A model generated the notes under the pieces. It was not told where the DNA came from. It searched no databases and was given only the letters and a program-made list of their open reading frames with translations. This document shows, piece after piece, positions 7,694 to 16,146 of a stretch of 64,000 nt of DNA. Where the stretch lies: positions 62,001-126,000 of the forward strand of contig JAFGYE010000002.1 of NCBI GenBank assembly GCA_016936255.1, read 5' to 3'. Origin of the DNA: Marinifilaceae bacterium (lineage in GTDB: Bacteria > Bacteroidota > Bacteroidia > Bacteroidales > Marinifilaceae). The position numbers and the translations under genes are program-made. Each line of letters starts with the position of its first letter. Within the stretch, counting starts at the first letter, position 1.

Positions 7694-8761
7694 TTAGAAC
7701 TTATTGTCTTTTCTTTGTTTTTTTACATTTTTAATCATCCTGCCAAAGCTCTTATCCTTGTTCTTCTTTTCCTGTACGGTCGATTCGAAATGTGTTTTCT
7801 CCCGGTGCATTTTTTGAAAGTTCGCGTACGAGTTGGGATCAATTTCACCATTTTCAACAGCTTCTATAATGGCACAGCCTTTCTCGTGTTGGTGGGTACA
7901 GTCTTTGAATCTGCAATTTTTGGCGTATTCCATAATGCCATCAAATGTCATTTCTAAACCACTGGCTGTGTCTGTAATTCCAACTTCCCGCATCCCCGGG
8001 TTGTCGATTAAAATCCCGCCATTTTCGAGCACGATCAATTCTCGATGGCTGGTAATGTGTTTCCCTCTGTCGATACTTTCGCTAATTGCTCCTGTACTCA
8101 TCAGTTGCTTACCGCTTAACTTGTTGATCAGTGTTGATTTTCCAACACCAGAGGAACCAAGCAAACAATAGGTTTTCCCTTTATTTATAAGTGCTGCTAA
8201 TTGATCCAATCCGGCATCCGACTCATTACTAACGGCAATTACAGGTACATCTTTAATGCGTTCTGCAATCAGATCTAGAAGTGTTTCCAGTTCGGAATCA
8301 GTAATTAAATCAATTTTGCTGAGAAGTATGATTGGCTGCACATTGGAGGCATAACAAATGGTCAAATACCTTTCTAGTCTGTTGATACTAAAATCGCGGT
8401 TTACAGCCTGAACAATTATGCCGTAATCGATATTTGCTGCAATTATTTGTACCTGTCCCAATTTTCCAACTGCCTGCCGTTCAATTACTGAACTGCGGGG
8501 GTAGATGGCATGAATCAGAGCTTTTTTTTCATCGTATTCGGAAAAAGCCACCCAATCTCCAACGGCCGGAAAATCGTATCTGCTCTCCGCCGTAAAGCGC
8601 AAATTCCCCAACAATTCAGAATCATATTCATTTGTTGGAGTTTTTACAACATACCTTTCTTTGTGTTCCGATACAACCCGACCCATTTCAAATGAATCTA
8701 ATTTTTGTTCGATTCTATAACTTTCAAGTATGTGGTTGTATCCTAAATCTTCGTAAGTCAT
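7694..8761 (-). CDS. rsgA: Ribosome small-subunit-dependent GTPase A (RsgA/YjeQ)
   Basis: RsgA is a 30S-subunit maturation GTPase whose activity is stimulated by the ribosome. The 355 residues show an N-terminal OB-fold (about 30-90) and then a circularly permuted GTPase. The G4-like SKID motif (about 147-150) precedes the P-loop GSSGVGKSTLINKL (about 202-215), followed by G2-G3 elements (DRGKHITSHRE, DNPGMRE). A C-terminal zinc finger has the pattern CRFKDCTHQHEKGC. A Lys-rich tail follows. All expected motifs are present and the length is a little above average because of that tail. It is transcribed alone between repeat-derived terminators. Confidence 0.95.
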   Translation of the reverse strand: MTYEDLGYNHILESYRIEQKLDSFEMGRVVSEHKERYVVKTPTNEYDSELLGNLRFTAESRYDFPAVGDWVAFSEYDEKKALIHAIYPRSSVIERQAVGKLGQVQIIAANIDYGIIVQAVNRDFSINRLERYLTICYASNVQPIILLSKIDLITDSELETLLDLIAERIKDVPVIAVSNESDAGLDQLAALINKGKTYCLLGSSGVGKSTLINKLSGKQLMSTGAISESIDRGKHITSHRELIVLENGGILIDNPGMREVGITDTASGLEMTFDGIMEYAKNCRFKDCTHQHEKGCAIIEAVENGEIDPNSYANFQKMHREKTHFESTVQEKKNKDKSFGRMIKNVKKQRKDNKF

Positions 8762-8820
8762 AATTGTTGTGTTAATTATTTATTGTGTTTTTTAAGGCAC
8801 GAAAAATAGTGTTGTGTGAT

Positions 8821-10284
8821 TTATAACTTGTTGGTTAGTTGGTCAACTAATTCATAATTATTATTGGAATATTTTTGAATTAAAGAAAGTAATTTCGCTT
8901 TTTTAATTGGTTTTGAAATATATTCATCGCATCCTGCTTCTTTTATTTTAAATGCATCTTCATTTTGTTCATGAGCAGTAACCGCTACGATTGGCAAATC
9001 CTTTCGGAATGATTTAATCAGATGAGTTGCTTCAATACCATCCATTACCGGCATTTTAATATCCATTAAAACAAGAGTGATATCCGGATGTATCTTGCAT
9101 AAATCAACAGCCTTTTGTCCATTGCAGGCTCTTAAAATTTTGTTACCGTTTTTCAATAAAATCTCTTCAAAATAATAACAGGAATCGTCGTCTTCAGCGA
9201 TTAATATGAATGATGTTTTATTTTCTTTGATTGGTTTTGAAGAAACTGCTGGTGCAATGTTTGGAATGGATAAAAAAACTGTTGTTCCAATATCTTTTGT
9301 GGATTCAAGACGTATTTTCCCACCAAGCAATTGTATTATGCCTTTGGAAATAGATAAACCCAATCCACTGCCTTCATGACCACGGGTGTCAGAAATATTT
9401 TCCTGCATAAAACTCTTGTATATAATATTTTGCGAATCTTTTTCAATCCCTATCCCTGTATCTTTTACAAAGATTTCTATTTCATTGTTTATTAGTTCAA
9501 AGCCCAGAGTAATACTTCCTTTTGTTGTAAATTTTACCGCATTAGATACCAGTTTAGATACAGCTTTTTGCAGTAATTCTCCATCCGTATTAAGGATGAA
9601 ATTATCAACATTATCAGGAAATTGCATTTTAACAGCCACATTCTTTTTTATACAGGACTCTTGAAAATTATGATAGGTATTTGTCAGTAGTGAGGAAATA
9701 TTAATTGGTTGAGGGTGTACTTCCATATTTCCGGAAATTATCAGTGATATATCCATTATGGCGTTAATAGTATTAAGCAGGCGGTCGCTGCTGGAATTTA
9801 GAATTTCCAAAAATTCCTCTTTTTCTTCCATTGTAATATCCGATTGTATTATAAGGGGGGCAAACCCAAGAATACCATTGAGGGGGGTTCTTATTTCATG
9901 CGAAATATTGTTCATAAAGGCCGTTTTTAGATGATCGCTTGCTTCGGCTTTGTTTTTGGCATTCACTAATTCTACAGCACGTTTTTCTTTTAATTTGTTT
10001 TGATAGGCAAGTTCTTCGTTGGCAACGATTAGCTCAGCAGCCCGTTTTTCTTTCAATTCATTTTGATAGACAAGTTCTTTGTTCGCAAGAACCAGCTCAG
10101 CAGCCCGTTTTTCTTTCAATTCGTTTTGATAGACAAGTTCTTTGTTGGCAAGGAGTAATTCTTGTTTCGCGAGTTTCTGCTCGGCGATATTTTTATCGTA
10201 TAGTATTGTTAAGGAATTAAATTCTTGCTGCAATTTATGCAACTCTTTTATGAAATCACTTTTTGATTTTTCTTGAGTATCCAT
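8821..10284 (-). CDS. Soluble hybrid histidine kinase/response regulator with coiled-coil input
   Basis: The product has 487 residues with no signal peptide and no membrane helix. The N-terminus (1-115) is coiled coil containing three near-identical 21-residue units (43-63, 64-84, 85-105; core ANKELVYQNELKEKRAAE). A HisKA domain has the phospho-acceptor His in MNNISHEIRTPLNG. The HATPase_c domain has a VSNAVKF N-box, DTGIGIE and GSGLGLSIS. A C-terminal receiver domain has an acidic pair in IAEDDDS, phospho-acceptor Asp in LVLMDIKMP and a conserved Lys in ISKPIKK. There is no recognised sensor domain, so the coiled coil may relay a signal from a partner, or the protein may act in a phosphorelay. 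Its cognate phosphotransfer partner is not nearby. Confidence 0.92.
   Translation of the reverse strand: MDTQEKSKSDFIKELHKLQQEFNSLTILYDKNIAEQKLAKQELLLANKELVYQNELKEKRAAELVLANKELVYQNELKEKRAAELIVANEELAYQNKLKEKRAVELVNAKNKAEASDHLKTAFMNNISHEIRTPLNGILGFAPLIIQSDITMEEKEEFLEILNSSSDRLLNTINAIMDISLIISGNMEVHPQPINISSLLTNTYHNFQESCIKKNVAVKMQFPDNVDNFILNTDGELLQKAVSKLVSNAVKFTTKGSITLGFELINNEIEIFVKDTGIGIEKDSQNIIYKSFMQENISDTRGHEGSGLGLSISKGIIQLLGGKIRLESTKDIGTTVFLSIPNIAPAVSSKPIKENKTSFILIAEDDDSCYYFEEILLKNGNKILRACNGQKAVDLCKIHPDITLVLMDIKMPVMDGIEATHLIKSFRKDLPIVAVTAHEQNEDAFKIKEAGCDEYISKPIKKAKLLSLIQKYSNNNYELVDQLTNKL
9970..10158 (-). repeat. Three tandem 63-bp in-frame repeats inside the hybrid kinase gene
   Basis: Each 63-bp unit encodes one 21-residue heptad-type helix segment (three heptads). 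The first two units differ by almost nothing, the third by a few residues (VANEELAYQNKLKEKRAVE). Near-identity at DNA level makes unit gain or loss by slippage likely; because 63 is a multiple of 3 and 21 of 7, both frame and heptad register would survive. Confidence 0.85.
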
Positions 10285-10439
10285 AATATGGTCGTTTTGG
10301 ACGATAAATTTTTATAAATGCATCAGCATTGATCATAGTAAACGTAATTTACACTTTTATCTTCTAAAATTAACAAAACATTATTTAGAAGATTGAGTTT
10401 CGATTCTCAGAATAATTCCAAATAAAGGATGAAATAAAC

Positions 10440-10600
10440 TTGGCCACTATTTTAGGCGTTGGCTAGATGGGAGGGAGTCTCCGGCCTTCTTCTAAAACAA
10501 ACAGGGAGTCTTTTTTAGAAAACATACAGATAGCAAGAGCCATATTTTCCTCGCTATTAGGAGAGCGAAAGGGTGGGGTTTTAATGAATGGGACAGCACC
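10440..10600. repeat. Diverged third copy of the repeat element near the peroxiredoxin gene
   Basis: GGCCACTATTTTAGGCGTTGG matches the end of the 80-bp repeat (GGCAGCTATTTTAGGTGTTGG). The following sequence (ACAGATAGCAAGAGCCATATTTTCCTCGC, AGAGCGAAAGGGTGGGGTT) parallels 7540-7592. As in copy B, a GCCAC-type terminator follows. Together with 10285-10439, which shows no gene, it fills the gap between the kinase and the pectin operon. Confidence 0.6.
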
Positions 10601-10636
10601 GTCAGGCGATAGAAATATTAACAGACTGTGGGTAAT

Positions 10637-10662
10637 GAAAAAAGCCACATTAGTGGCTTTTT
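10637..10662. terminator. Terminator at the end of the pectin operon side
   Basis: AAAAAGCCAC-ATTA-GTGGCTTTTT is a perfect 10-bp stem with T-runs on both strands. It lies about 70 bp beyond the stop of the last pectin-operon gene and closely resembles the one at 7649-7672. Confidence 0.8.
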
Positions 10663-10728
10663 GTATCTGCTAAATGAATGTCAAAAGTTTTTAATTCAGT
10701 TATGATGGAGAATTCGGATGAAATGGTT

Positions 10729-11535
10729 TCATTTCTTTACAATTTTCATTGCATTAAAAACCAATTCAGCAACAACTTTTGCTCCTTCTGGTTGAAAATG
10801 TGTATTGTCTGATTGTCCTTCCGGATAAGCTTCATATACGCCGGAGGGCAAATTCATAAAATAATTATTAGTTACATATTCCTGACCTTTCCCACTAAAA
10901 GTATCCATAGATAATTGATTTAAATCAATAAAACAGACCTGCATTTCGACAGCAACATCCAAGGCTGCTTTTGGGTATTCACCATGAACATTTTCTAAAT
11001 GACTGTTTTTCCATGGGTAATTTCTGCATACAGGGGTAAGAATAATTGGAACTGCGTTCTTTTCTCTTGTTTGAGATATAAATAATCTTAGGAACTCCTT
11101 GTAACTTTCAATATCAGTATAACGCTCCGGTTTGTTCTGTGCTCCATCATTATGACCAAACTGCATGATTACAACATCGCCTTTTTTCAGGTTTTCACAT
11201 ACCGATCTCCATCTTCCTTCCTGAAAAAAGGTTCGCGTACTTCTACCTCCCCGTGCACGATCATCAATAATAACACTGTCTGAATCGAAAATGTTTTTGA
11301 AATCAGTTAAATCAGTTCCTGTAAATTGTTCCTGAAATACCTGACCCCAGCCTGTTACTGGATATCTGGTTTTGTAATAATCTTTACCTTCTTCGTAATT
11401 ATCAGCATAATCAGCCACGGTGGAATCCCCGATTAGATAGATAACCACAGGCTTCTCTTGTAATGAAGAGCAACCGAACAAAAACAAAATCAGTAATAAA
11501 AGATTTCGTTGATGAAAAATCAAATTCGTTTTCAT
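10729..11535 (-). CDS. Rhamnogalacturonan acetylesterase, CE12/SGNH hydrolase, lipoprotein
   Basis: Predicted to remove acetyl groups from pectin galacturonate residues. The 268 residues carry the SGNH blocks: GDSTVADY (nucleophile Ser, block I), GGRSTRTF (Gly, block II), MQFGHND (Asn, block III) and DNTHFQPEGA (Asp-His, block V). The leader ends in a lipobox (ILFLFGC), so the protein should be acylated and sit in the outer membrane or on the surface. It is the last gene of the minus-strand pectin operon, 58 bp after the GH140-like gene. A second, different CE12 gene lies at 13054-13803, so the cluster has a pair of esterases that may differ in acetyl position. Confidence 0.88.
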   Translation of the reverse strand: MKTNLIFHQRNLLLLILFLFGCSSLQEKPVVIYLIGDSTVADYADNYEEGKDYYKTRYPVTGWGQVFQEQFTGTDLTDFKNIFDSDSVIIDDRARGGRSTRTFFQEGRWRSVCENLKKGDVVIMQFGHNDGAQNKPERYTDIESYKEFLRLFISQTREKNAVPIILTPVCRNYPWKNSHLENVHGEYPKAALDVAVEMQVCFIDLNQLSMDTFSGKGQEYVTNNYFMNLPSGVYEAYPEGQSDNTHFQPEGAKVVAELVFNAMKIVKK

Positions 11536-11593
11536 TTCTCTTTGCGTTTTTTTAAATTATATTCTCTTGTTCCGGCAAACGAATCAATTCTGA

Positions 11594-12982
11594 TCAATCA
11601 TTTTCCAATACCAGTACCCAATCATTTCCATTTGTTTTATCTCCCGGAGGATCGAAGGATTTTATGCCTTTGGCTTCGAATGTTCCTATTTTAGTATAGG
11701 AACCGTTTCGGGGATTGTACCATGAGGCTTTCACTTCGCTTACATCCATTTTTTCCAGATTGATATTCATTATCCGACCAGTATAGGTGTAAACAAATGC
11801 ATAATCGCTGCCTTTTGCGGCAGATAGATAATCGTATTTTTCGCCTTGCTCATCTGCAATAAGATCTTGTGCCGGAATTCGGTCGAAATAAGATTTTGAT
11901 AAAATGAGTTGCTTCAGGTAGTTCATCTGGATGGCTCCCGGAGCATTCAGTGCCGGTTCCCAGTACTCTTTTGAACCGTAAGCCGGATTTTCATCTCCTT
12001 CCTTATGAAATTGCATAATGGCATTGTTTCCGTAGGTAAAACCACATCCACCTGCAAAAACCGACCAGTAAGCATATCTTCTGCAATCAGAGTCGGTCCA
12101 CAAGGGTTGAGTGGTATCGTGAAGCCCCTGAGGAATGCCTTCGTAAGAAGGTTCACCGTCAAGAGTTGGTTTTACCGGAATTTTTGCATAATCAGCGGCA
12201 GCATATTTCCAGTTGTCTTCACCATGATAGGGAACGTCCGTGTCCTGATCGTATCTTCGGTGTCCCGATTGAAACATGTTAAAATCAAGCCAGTCTTCGT
12301 TATGGAACCATTCTGAAGACTGCATCCGGCCAAAAGGGTGGAAGGTAATAAGCTGTTTCGGACTGTTTTGCCGAATGGCCGAACCAATGGCCTTCCATGT
12401 GGATGTGGAGTCACAGCCCTTTGTATCACCGCCATTCATCCAAATTACATTTGAACAGTCTTTATACCTTAGGGCTAACCATGCCGCGTATTTTTCAGCT
12501 GCTTGCTCAGGCACGTTACCGCTTTTCACATTCGATCCCCAAACCGGTACCAGTGCCATGTACAATCCTTTTTGATTCGCAAGATTTATCAGGTAATCGA
12601 TGTGATCCCAATAGTCGTACTGTTCTGAATTTTCGGCTGAATTTCCCAGGGTGGTATTCGGTTGATCTACATGACAGTTTATCAGGGCAGAATCTCCGTA
12701 AACATTCACTGCTTTTGTAACATCATGCAAAACCATTGCCTGTATTACATTAAATCCTTTTTGACGTCTGTCTTCAAAATATCTTTCTGCTTCTTCGCGC
12801 GTAAGTTTTGTGAAAAGCAACCATCCGGTATCACCCAGCCAAAAAAATGGTTCCCCATTTTCAGTAGTCAGAAATCTTTTGTTTTCGGATATTTTAAGAT
12901 TGGAAAGTGAGTCTGGTTTTGAATTGCAGGACAAACACAATAGTAAAAATGAAAATAGAATAAGTTGTGCGGTTTTTTGCAT
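11594..12982 (-). CDS. GH140-like glycoside hydrolase (DUF4038, apiosidase-like), lipoprotein
   Basis: The 462 residues open with a lipoprotein signal peptide (LLLCLSC) and a DUF4038 domain: NKRFLTTENGEPFFWLGDTG, then EEAERYFEDRRQKGFNVIQA. The TIM-barrel core carries VIWMNGGDTKG and PTLDGEPSYEG, the likely acid/nucleophile Asp and Glu. A C-terminal putative collagen-binding-like beta domain covers about 370-462 (WYNPRNGSYTKIGTF). Characterised GH140 enzymes cut apiose-containing side chains of rhamnogalacturonan II. No other RG-II enzymes are seen here, so apiogalacturonan or another beta-linked substrate is possible. It lies between two CE12 genes. Family assignment is good; specificity is inference. 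Confidence 0.8.
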   Translation of the reverse strand: MQKTAQLILFSFLLLCLSCNSKPDSLSNLKISENKRFLTTENGEPFFWLGDTGWLLFTKLTREEAERYFEDRRQKGFNVIQAMVLHDVTKAVNVYGDSALINCHVDQPNTTLGNSAENSEQYDYWDHIDYLINLANQKGLYMALVPVWGSNVKSGNVPEQAAEKYAAWLALRYKDCSNVIWMNGGDTKGCDSTSTWKAIGSAIRQNSPKQLITFHPFGRMQSSEWFHNEDWLDFNMFQSGHRRYDQDTDVPYHGEDNWKYAAADYAKIPVKPTLDGEPSYEGIPQGLHDTTQPLWTDSDCRRYAYWSVFAGGCGFTYGNNAIMQFHKEGDENPAYGSKEYWEPALNAPGAIQMNYLKQLILSKSYFDRIPAQDLIADEQGEKYDYLSAAKGSDYAFVYTYTGRIMNINLEKMDVSEVKASWYNPRNGSYTKIGTFEAKGIKSFDPPGDKTNGNDWVLVLEND

Positions 12983-13053
12983 AAATTGAGTGTTTACAAT
13001 CTGGATGTGAAAAAATGCTTTGTGAACAATTTAGAAAGATACAATCCTGTTAT

Positions 13054-13803
13054 TTACTTTTTAAAATACACGCTAAGTTCAGGCACTTTTTGTGTGATTT
13101 CACTTTTGGCAAGATCACAAACCCGGAATGCTCCGCTTGCCGATAGATGTGTGTCGTCATTTCTACCATCAGGCAAAGACTCATATTCACCGGCATTGAT
13201 GTGTAAGTATAATTTTTTTGAAGCATCTTCTCCATAATTAATAAGAAGTTCTTTGGTTAATTGTTGTAAATCAAGCAACGGAACCTGTTCTGATTTTGCA
13301 ACTTCCCTAACTACCTGTGGATACATGCCATGGCTCTCTTGAAATACTCCGTTCTCATCAAATTTTCGACGTACGATAGAGGTGGCTAAAACAGGAATAC
13401 CGCCTTTTTGCCGTGCTTCGCTTACAAAACGAGTCAAATTTTGTCGGTAATCGGTATCTGCATTGGTATATCTGGTACTGTCCTTTATTTTTTCATCGTT
13501 ATGCCCAAACTGAATAATCACATAATCTCCGGTTTGCATATTTTCCAAAACCTTGGCCCATCTTCCTTCATCCTGAAAGCTTTTTGAGCTGCGTCCGTTT
13601 ACAGCATGATTTTCCACATGTATGCCTTCATTTAAATAAAGAGGAAAGATTTGACCCCAGCCTCTTTCCGGATTTCCATTCGCGAATGGTTTATTGGCCA
13701 TTGTTGAGTCACCAACAAGAAAAATGGTAGTTTCTTTTTTTTGTGTACAAGAAAATGCAAACAGAATCAGCAATAAAATGATTGTTTTGGATGGGTACTT
13801 CAT
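13054..13803 (-). CDS. Rhamnogalacturonan acetylesterase, CE12/SGNH hydrolase, lipoprotein (second copy)
   Basis: The 249 residues have the same SGNH pattern as the gene at 10729: GDSTMANKPF (Ser), GRSSKSFQDEGRW (Gly), IQFGHNDEK (Asn), DDTHLSASGA (Asp-His). The signal peptide ends in FAFSC, so it is a lipoprotein. It is more compact than the first CE12 and clearly diverged from it, so this is not a recent duplication. The CE8 gene lies 44 bp upstream and the GH140-like gene 71 bp downstream, in one operon. Role: pectin deacetylation ahead of lyases and hydrolases. Confidence 0.88.
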   Translation of the reverse strand: MKYPSKTIILLLILFAFSCTQKKETTIFLVGDSTMANKPFANGNPERGWGQIFPLYLNEGIHVENHAVNGRSSKSFQDEGRWAKVLENMQTGDYVIIQFGHNDEKIKDSTRYTNADTDYRQNLTRFVSEARQKGGIPVLATSIVRRKFDENGVFQESHGMYPQVVREVAKSEQVPLLDLQQLTKELLINYGEDASKKLYLHINAGEYESLPDGRNDDTHLSASGAFRVCDLAKSEITQKVPELSVYFKK

Positions 13804-13847
13804 TTTGAATGTTTTTAATTTTTATATGATGTTTGAAAATAAATTAT

Positions 13848-15062
13848 CTATTTGTCAATTTGTATTTGATTCTTTTTTCGTTCGGTAAGGCTTGCCTGGC
13901 TTGCCAGCATTTCACCGCTTGTAATTGAAAATGATTTGGACTTTAATGCTTGTCCTTTTTTGCTGAAAATAATGGTTTTCGCATCTTTTTTGTTTTTAAG
14001 AGTATAGACAGTTCCGTCGGCTGCTGTTATTTGCAGATCGCCGCGTATGGTCATTGCTTCGGAAAAGGTCAATACGAATTCGTCCTTACTTTCGTCAATT
14101 TTCAGACATTTAGGAGGAGTTGCATTCTCAGGATCCCACCGACCATCAAAAGTCCATTTTGCAGAAATTGTATCCGCATTTTGGATGTTGTCAGTTAACC
14201 AGTCGAAAACTTTGCCTTCTTTTTTAGAGTTCGAGAAATATTTTCGCTCTCCCCAAACATAGGGTTGATTTTTTTCGGGCTTATCAGGATAAGTTACCCG
14301 ATAGATTGGTTTGTCAGCCATTTGTTTGGAATAGCTGCAATTAATCAAATAAAATCGGGCTTCGTAATGATGACGTCCCAGATGGAATCCTTCTATACCA
14401 TCAAAAAAAGAATTTTTGATTACAAATTTTTGATTTTTATTGATCGATCCGGCATGCCAGATAGCTGCTGTTTGTTTTACCTCGTAAAAAGATGAGTTGG
14501 ATATAAAACACCAGCCCCGGGGACACACAAAATCCACGGCACCTTCAAAATGGCAATTGGTATGATAGTACATTCCATTTTCCGAATCCCAAAGAGAAAC
14601 CGTATCTGCTCCTTTGCTTGTAATGGTGCAGTTGTCAATAATTGTTCTTGTGCCTCTACCGTAAACGGCAAATGCATGAGGTCCAATTTCGGGTTGACTG
14701 TTTGCAATGGTCAGATTCTTTAGGATTACATCATCTGCATGTATATTGACAACGGCTTCGCCAATTGCATCTTTGTTTTTCATCCAATCTGTTCGTAACA
14801 GGCTGTATTTAATAATGGTAGAATCTCTGTTTTCGCCAATCAGGCTTAAATTATCATACTCAATTCTGAATTTTTCATGGTAAAGGCCATTTTTAATTAA
14901 AATTACAACACGTCCGTATGTTGTGTCGGGTAGTTGTTCAATTGCCTCAGTAATTGTTTTGTAGTCTCCGCTTCCATCTTGCGCAACCGTAATATCGACA
15001 TGCTGCGCCATGGAAACATTGACTAAACAAACAAAAATAAATAGAATAAAAGTTCTTGACAT
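13848..15062 (-). CDS. Pectin methylesterase (CE8), secreted
   Basis: CE8 enzymes demethylate homogalacturonan and expose it to pectate lyase. The 404 residues have a signal peptide ending in VSMAQ, a right-handed beta-helix (about 20-310) and a C-terminal Ig-like region (about 320-400, FVLTFSEAMTIRGDLQI). The catalytic Asp is recognisable in GAVDFVCPRG, where the textbook motif is DFIFG. The general-acid Asp lies in SLWDSENGMYY, where the usual Gln before Asp is Trp. The Arg is in HLGRHHYEAR (usual LGRPW). All charged residues are kept but the surrounding motifs are altered, so function is likely with possibly changed specificity. Adjacent to CE12 and GH43 genes. Confidence 0.85.
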   Translation of the reverse strand: MSRTFILFIFVCLVNVSMAQHVDITVAQDGSGDYKTITEAIEQLPDTTYGRVVILIKNGLYHEKFRIEYDNLSLIGENRDSTIIKYSLLRTDWMKNKDAIGEAVVNIHADDVILKNLTIANSQPEIGPHAFAVYGRGTRTIIDNCTITSKGADTVSLWDSENGMYYHTNCHFEGAVDFVCPRGWCFISNSSFYEVKQTAAIWHAGSINKNQKFVIKNSFFDGIEGFHLGRHHYEARFYLINCSYSKQMADKPIYRVTYPDKPEKNQPYVWGERKYFSNSKKEGKVFDWLTDNIQNADTISAKWTFDGRWDPENATPPKCLKIDESKDEFVLTFSEAMTIRGDLQITAADGTVYTLKNKKDAKTIIFSKKGQALKSKSFSITSGEMLASQASLTERKKNQIQIDK

Positions 15063-15100
15063 TGTTGTATTGGTTTAGATTTTTTAATAATCTTATATTG

Positions 15101-16066
15101 TTAGTCAGCCGAGGTTTCCCCAACACCTGTATCAGTTCTTTTTACTTCCTGAATGGTTCCGTCTTCGTTAAAATAAAGGTATTCAGCGCAACACTGACGT
15201 TGTGTTTTATCGCAGATTGATTTTGTTTTAAGCCAACGATGATAGAATAAAATCCATTGTCCCTTAAATTCAACAATCGAATGGTGATTATTACTTTCCC
15301 CTTCCTGCTGCATAATAACACCCTGATATTTCCAAGGGCCGATAGGAGATTTGGACATATAATAAGTAAGGATTCTGTTGTTTTCAGGCATGGTATAATA
15401 GTAATTTCCATTTCTTTTAAATACCCACGGGCCTTCTCTTTTTGGATTGTATCCGCCCATATCCATTTTAAACAGATCACCTTTAACGCTAAGCATATCG
15501 TCAGCCATTTCAGCAGCAAAATAGTCGCCACCACCATTAAAATAGATGTAGGCTTTGTCATCATCATCTACAAAAAGACAAGGATCGTTGGCGTAAGGTT
15601 TTTTCCATAAAGGGGCTCCAATTGCATCAACAAAAGGGCCTGTTGGAGAATCACTTACTGCAATCCCTAATCCCATCCATTTTGTGCTGTTTTTAGAATT
15701 TACACGATCTTTAAAACCGGTGCCGGCAGGGAAACAGAAATAATATTTGCCATTTTTATAGGCACAATCGGGCGCCCAGGCGAAATTATCGGCCCACGAA
15801 AGATCATCAACCGATAAACAGGCACCATGATCGGTCCAATTCACCAAATCGGAGGAGGAGAACACGTGCCAGTCTTTCATGAAAAAATCAGGCTGACATT
15901 CTTCATCGTGGGAAGTGTAAAGGTACATTTTCCCATCTTTCCAGACATGGCCAGATGGATCTGCTGTTTTGATATTACTGCCAAAATTGAGTGGGTTTTG
16001 AGCAGAGGATATTGATGTATTTAGCAGTAAAAATATCAATGCTGTTAGAATTGTAAACTGTTTCAT
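15101..16066 (-). CDS. Glycoside hydrolase family 43, secreted
   Basis: A five-bladed beta-propeller hydrolase of 321 residues with a signal peptide (to ISSAQ). The three catalytic acids are visible: base Asp in KTADPSGHVWKDGK, pKa-tuning Asp in ANDPCLFVDDDDKAY, and acid Glu in KREGPWVFKRNGNYY. GH43 enzymes mostly release arabinose, xylose or galactose from side chains. In this pectin operon an action on arabinan or galactan side chains, or on arabinose/xylose decorations of galacturonan, is likely. Subfamily cannot be fixed by eye. No carbohydrate-binding module is present. Confidence 0.87.
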   Translation of the reverse strand: MKQFTILTALIFLLLNTSISSAQNPLNFGSNIKTADPSGHVWKDGKMYLYTSHDEECQPDFFMKDWHVFSSSDLVNWTDHGACLSVDDLSWADNFAWAPDCAYKNGKYYFCFPAGTGFKDRVNSKNSTKWMGLGIAVSDSPTGPFVDAIGAPLWKKPYANDPCLFVDDDDKAYIYFNGGGDYFAAEMADDMLSVKGDLFKMDMGGYNPKREGPWVFKRNGNYYYTMPENNRILTYYMSKSPIGPWKYQGVIMQQEGESNNHHSIVEFKGQWILFYHRWLKTKSICDKTQRQCCAEYLYFNEDGTIQEVKRTDTGVGETSAD

Positions 16067-16146
16067 CCTATTCTTATTTTATTTAATAATGGTTGGTATT
16101 ATTTTTTAATGCGTTTTTTTATTGAAAGTAAGTGCCCGGCATGCAG

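Noticed and set aside
9939-10220. 93-codon plus-strand ORF with internal peptide repeats
   Set aside because: The repeated FDRQVL phrases are the antisense reading of the kinase's 63-bp repeats, not a repeat protein gene.
10463-10673. Overlapping small ORFs on both strands
   Set aside because: Both fall within repeat copy C and its terminator; no start signal or homology.
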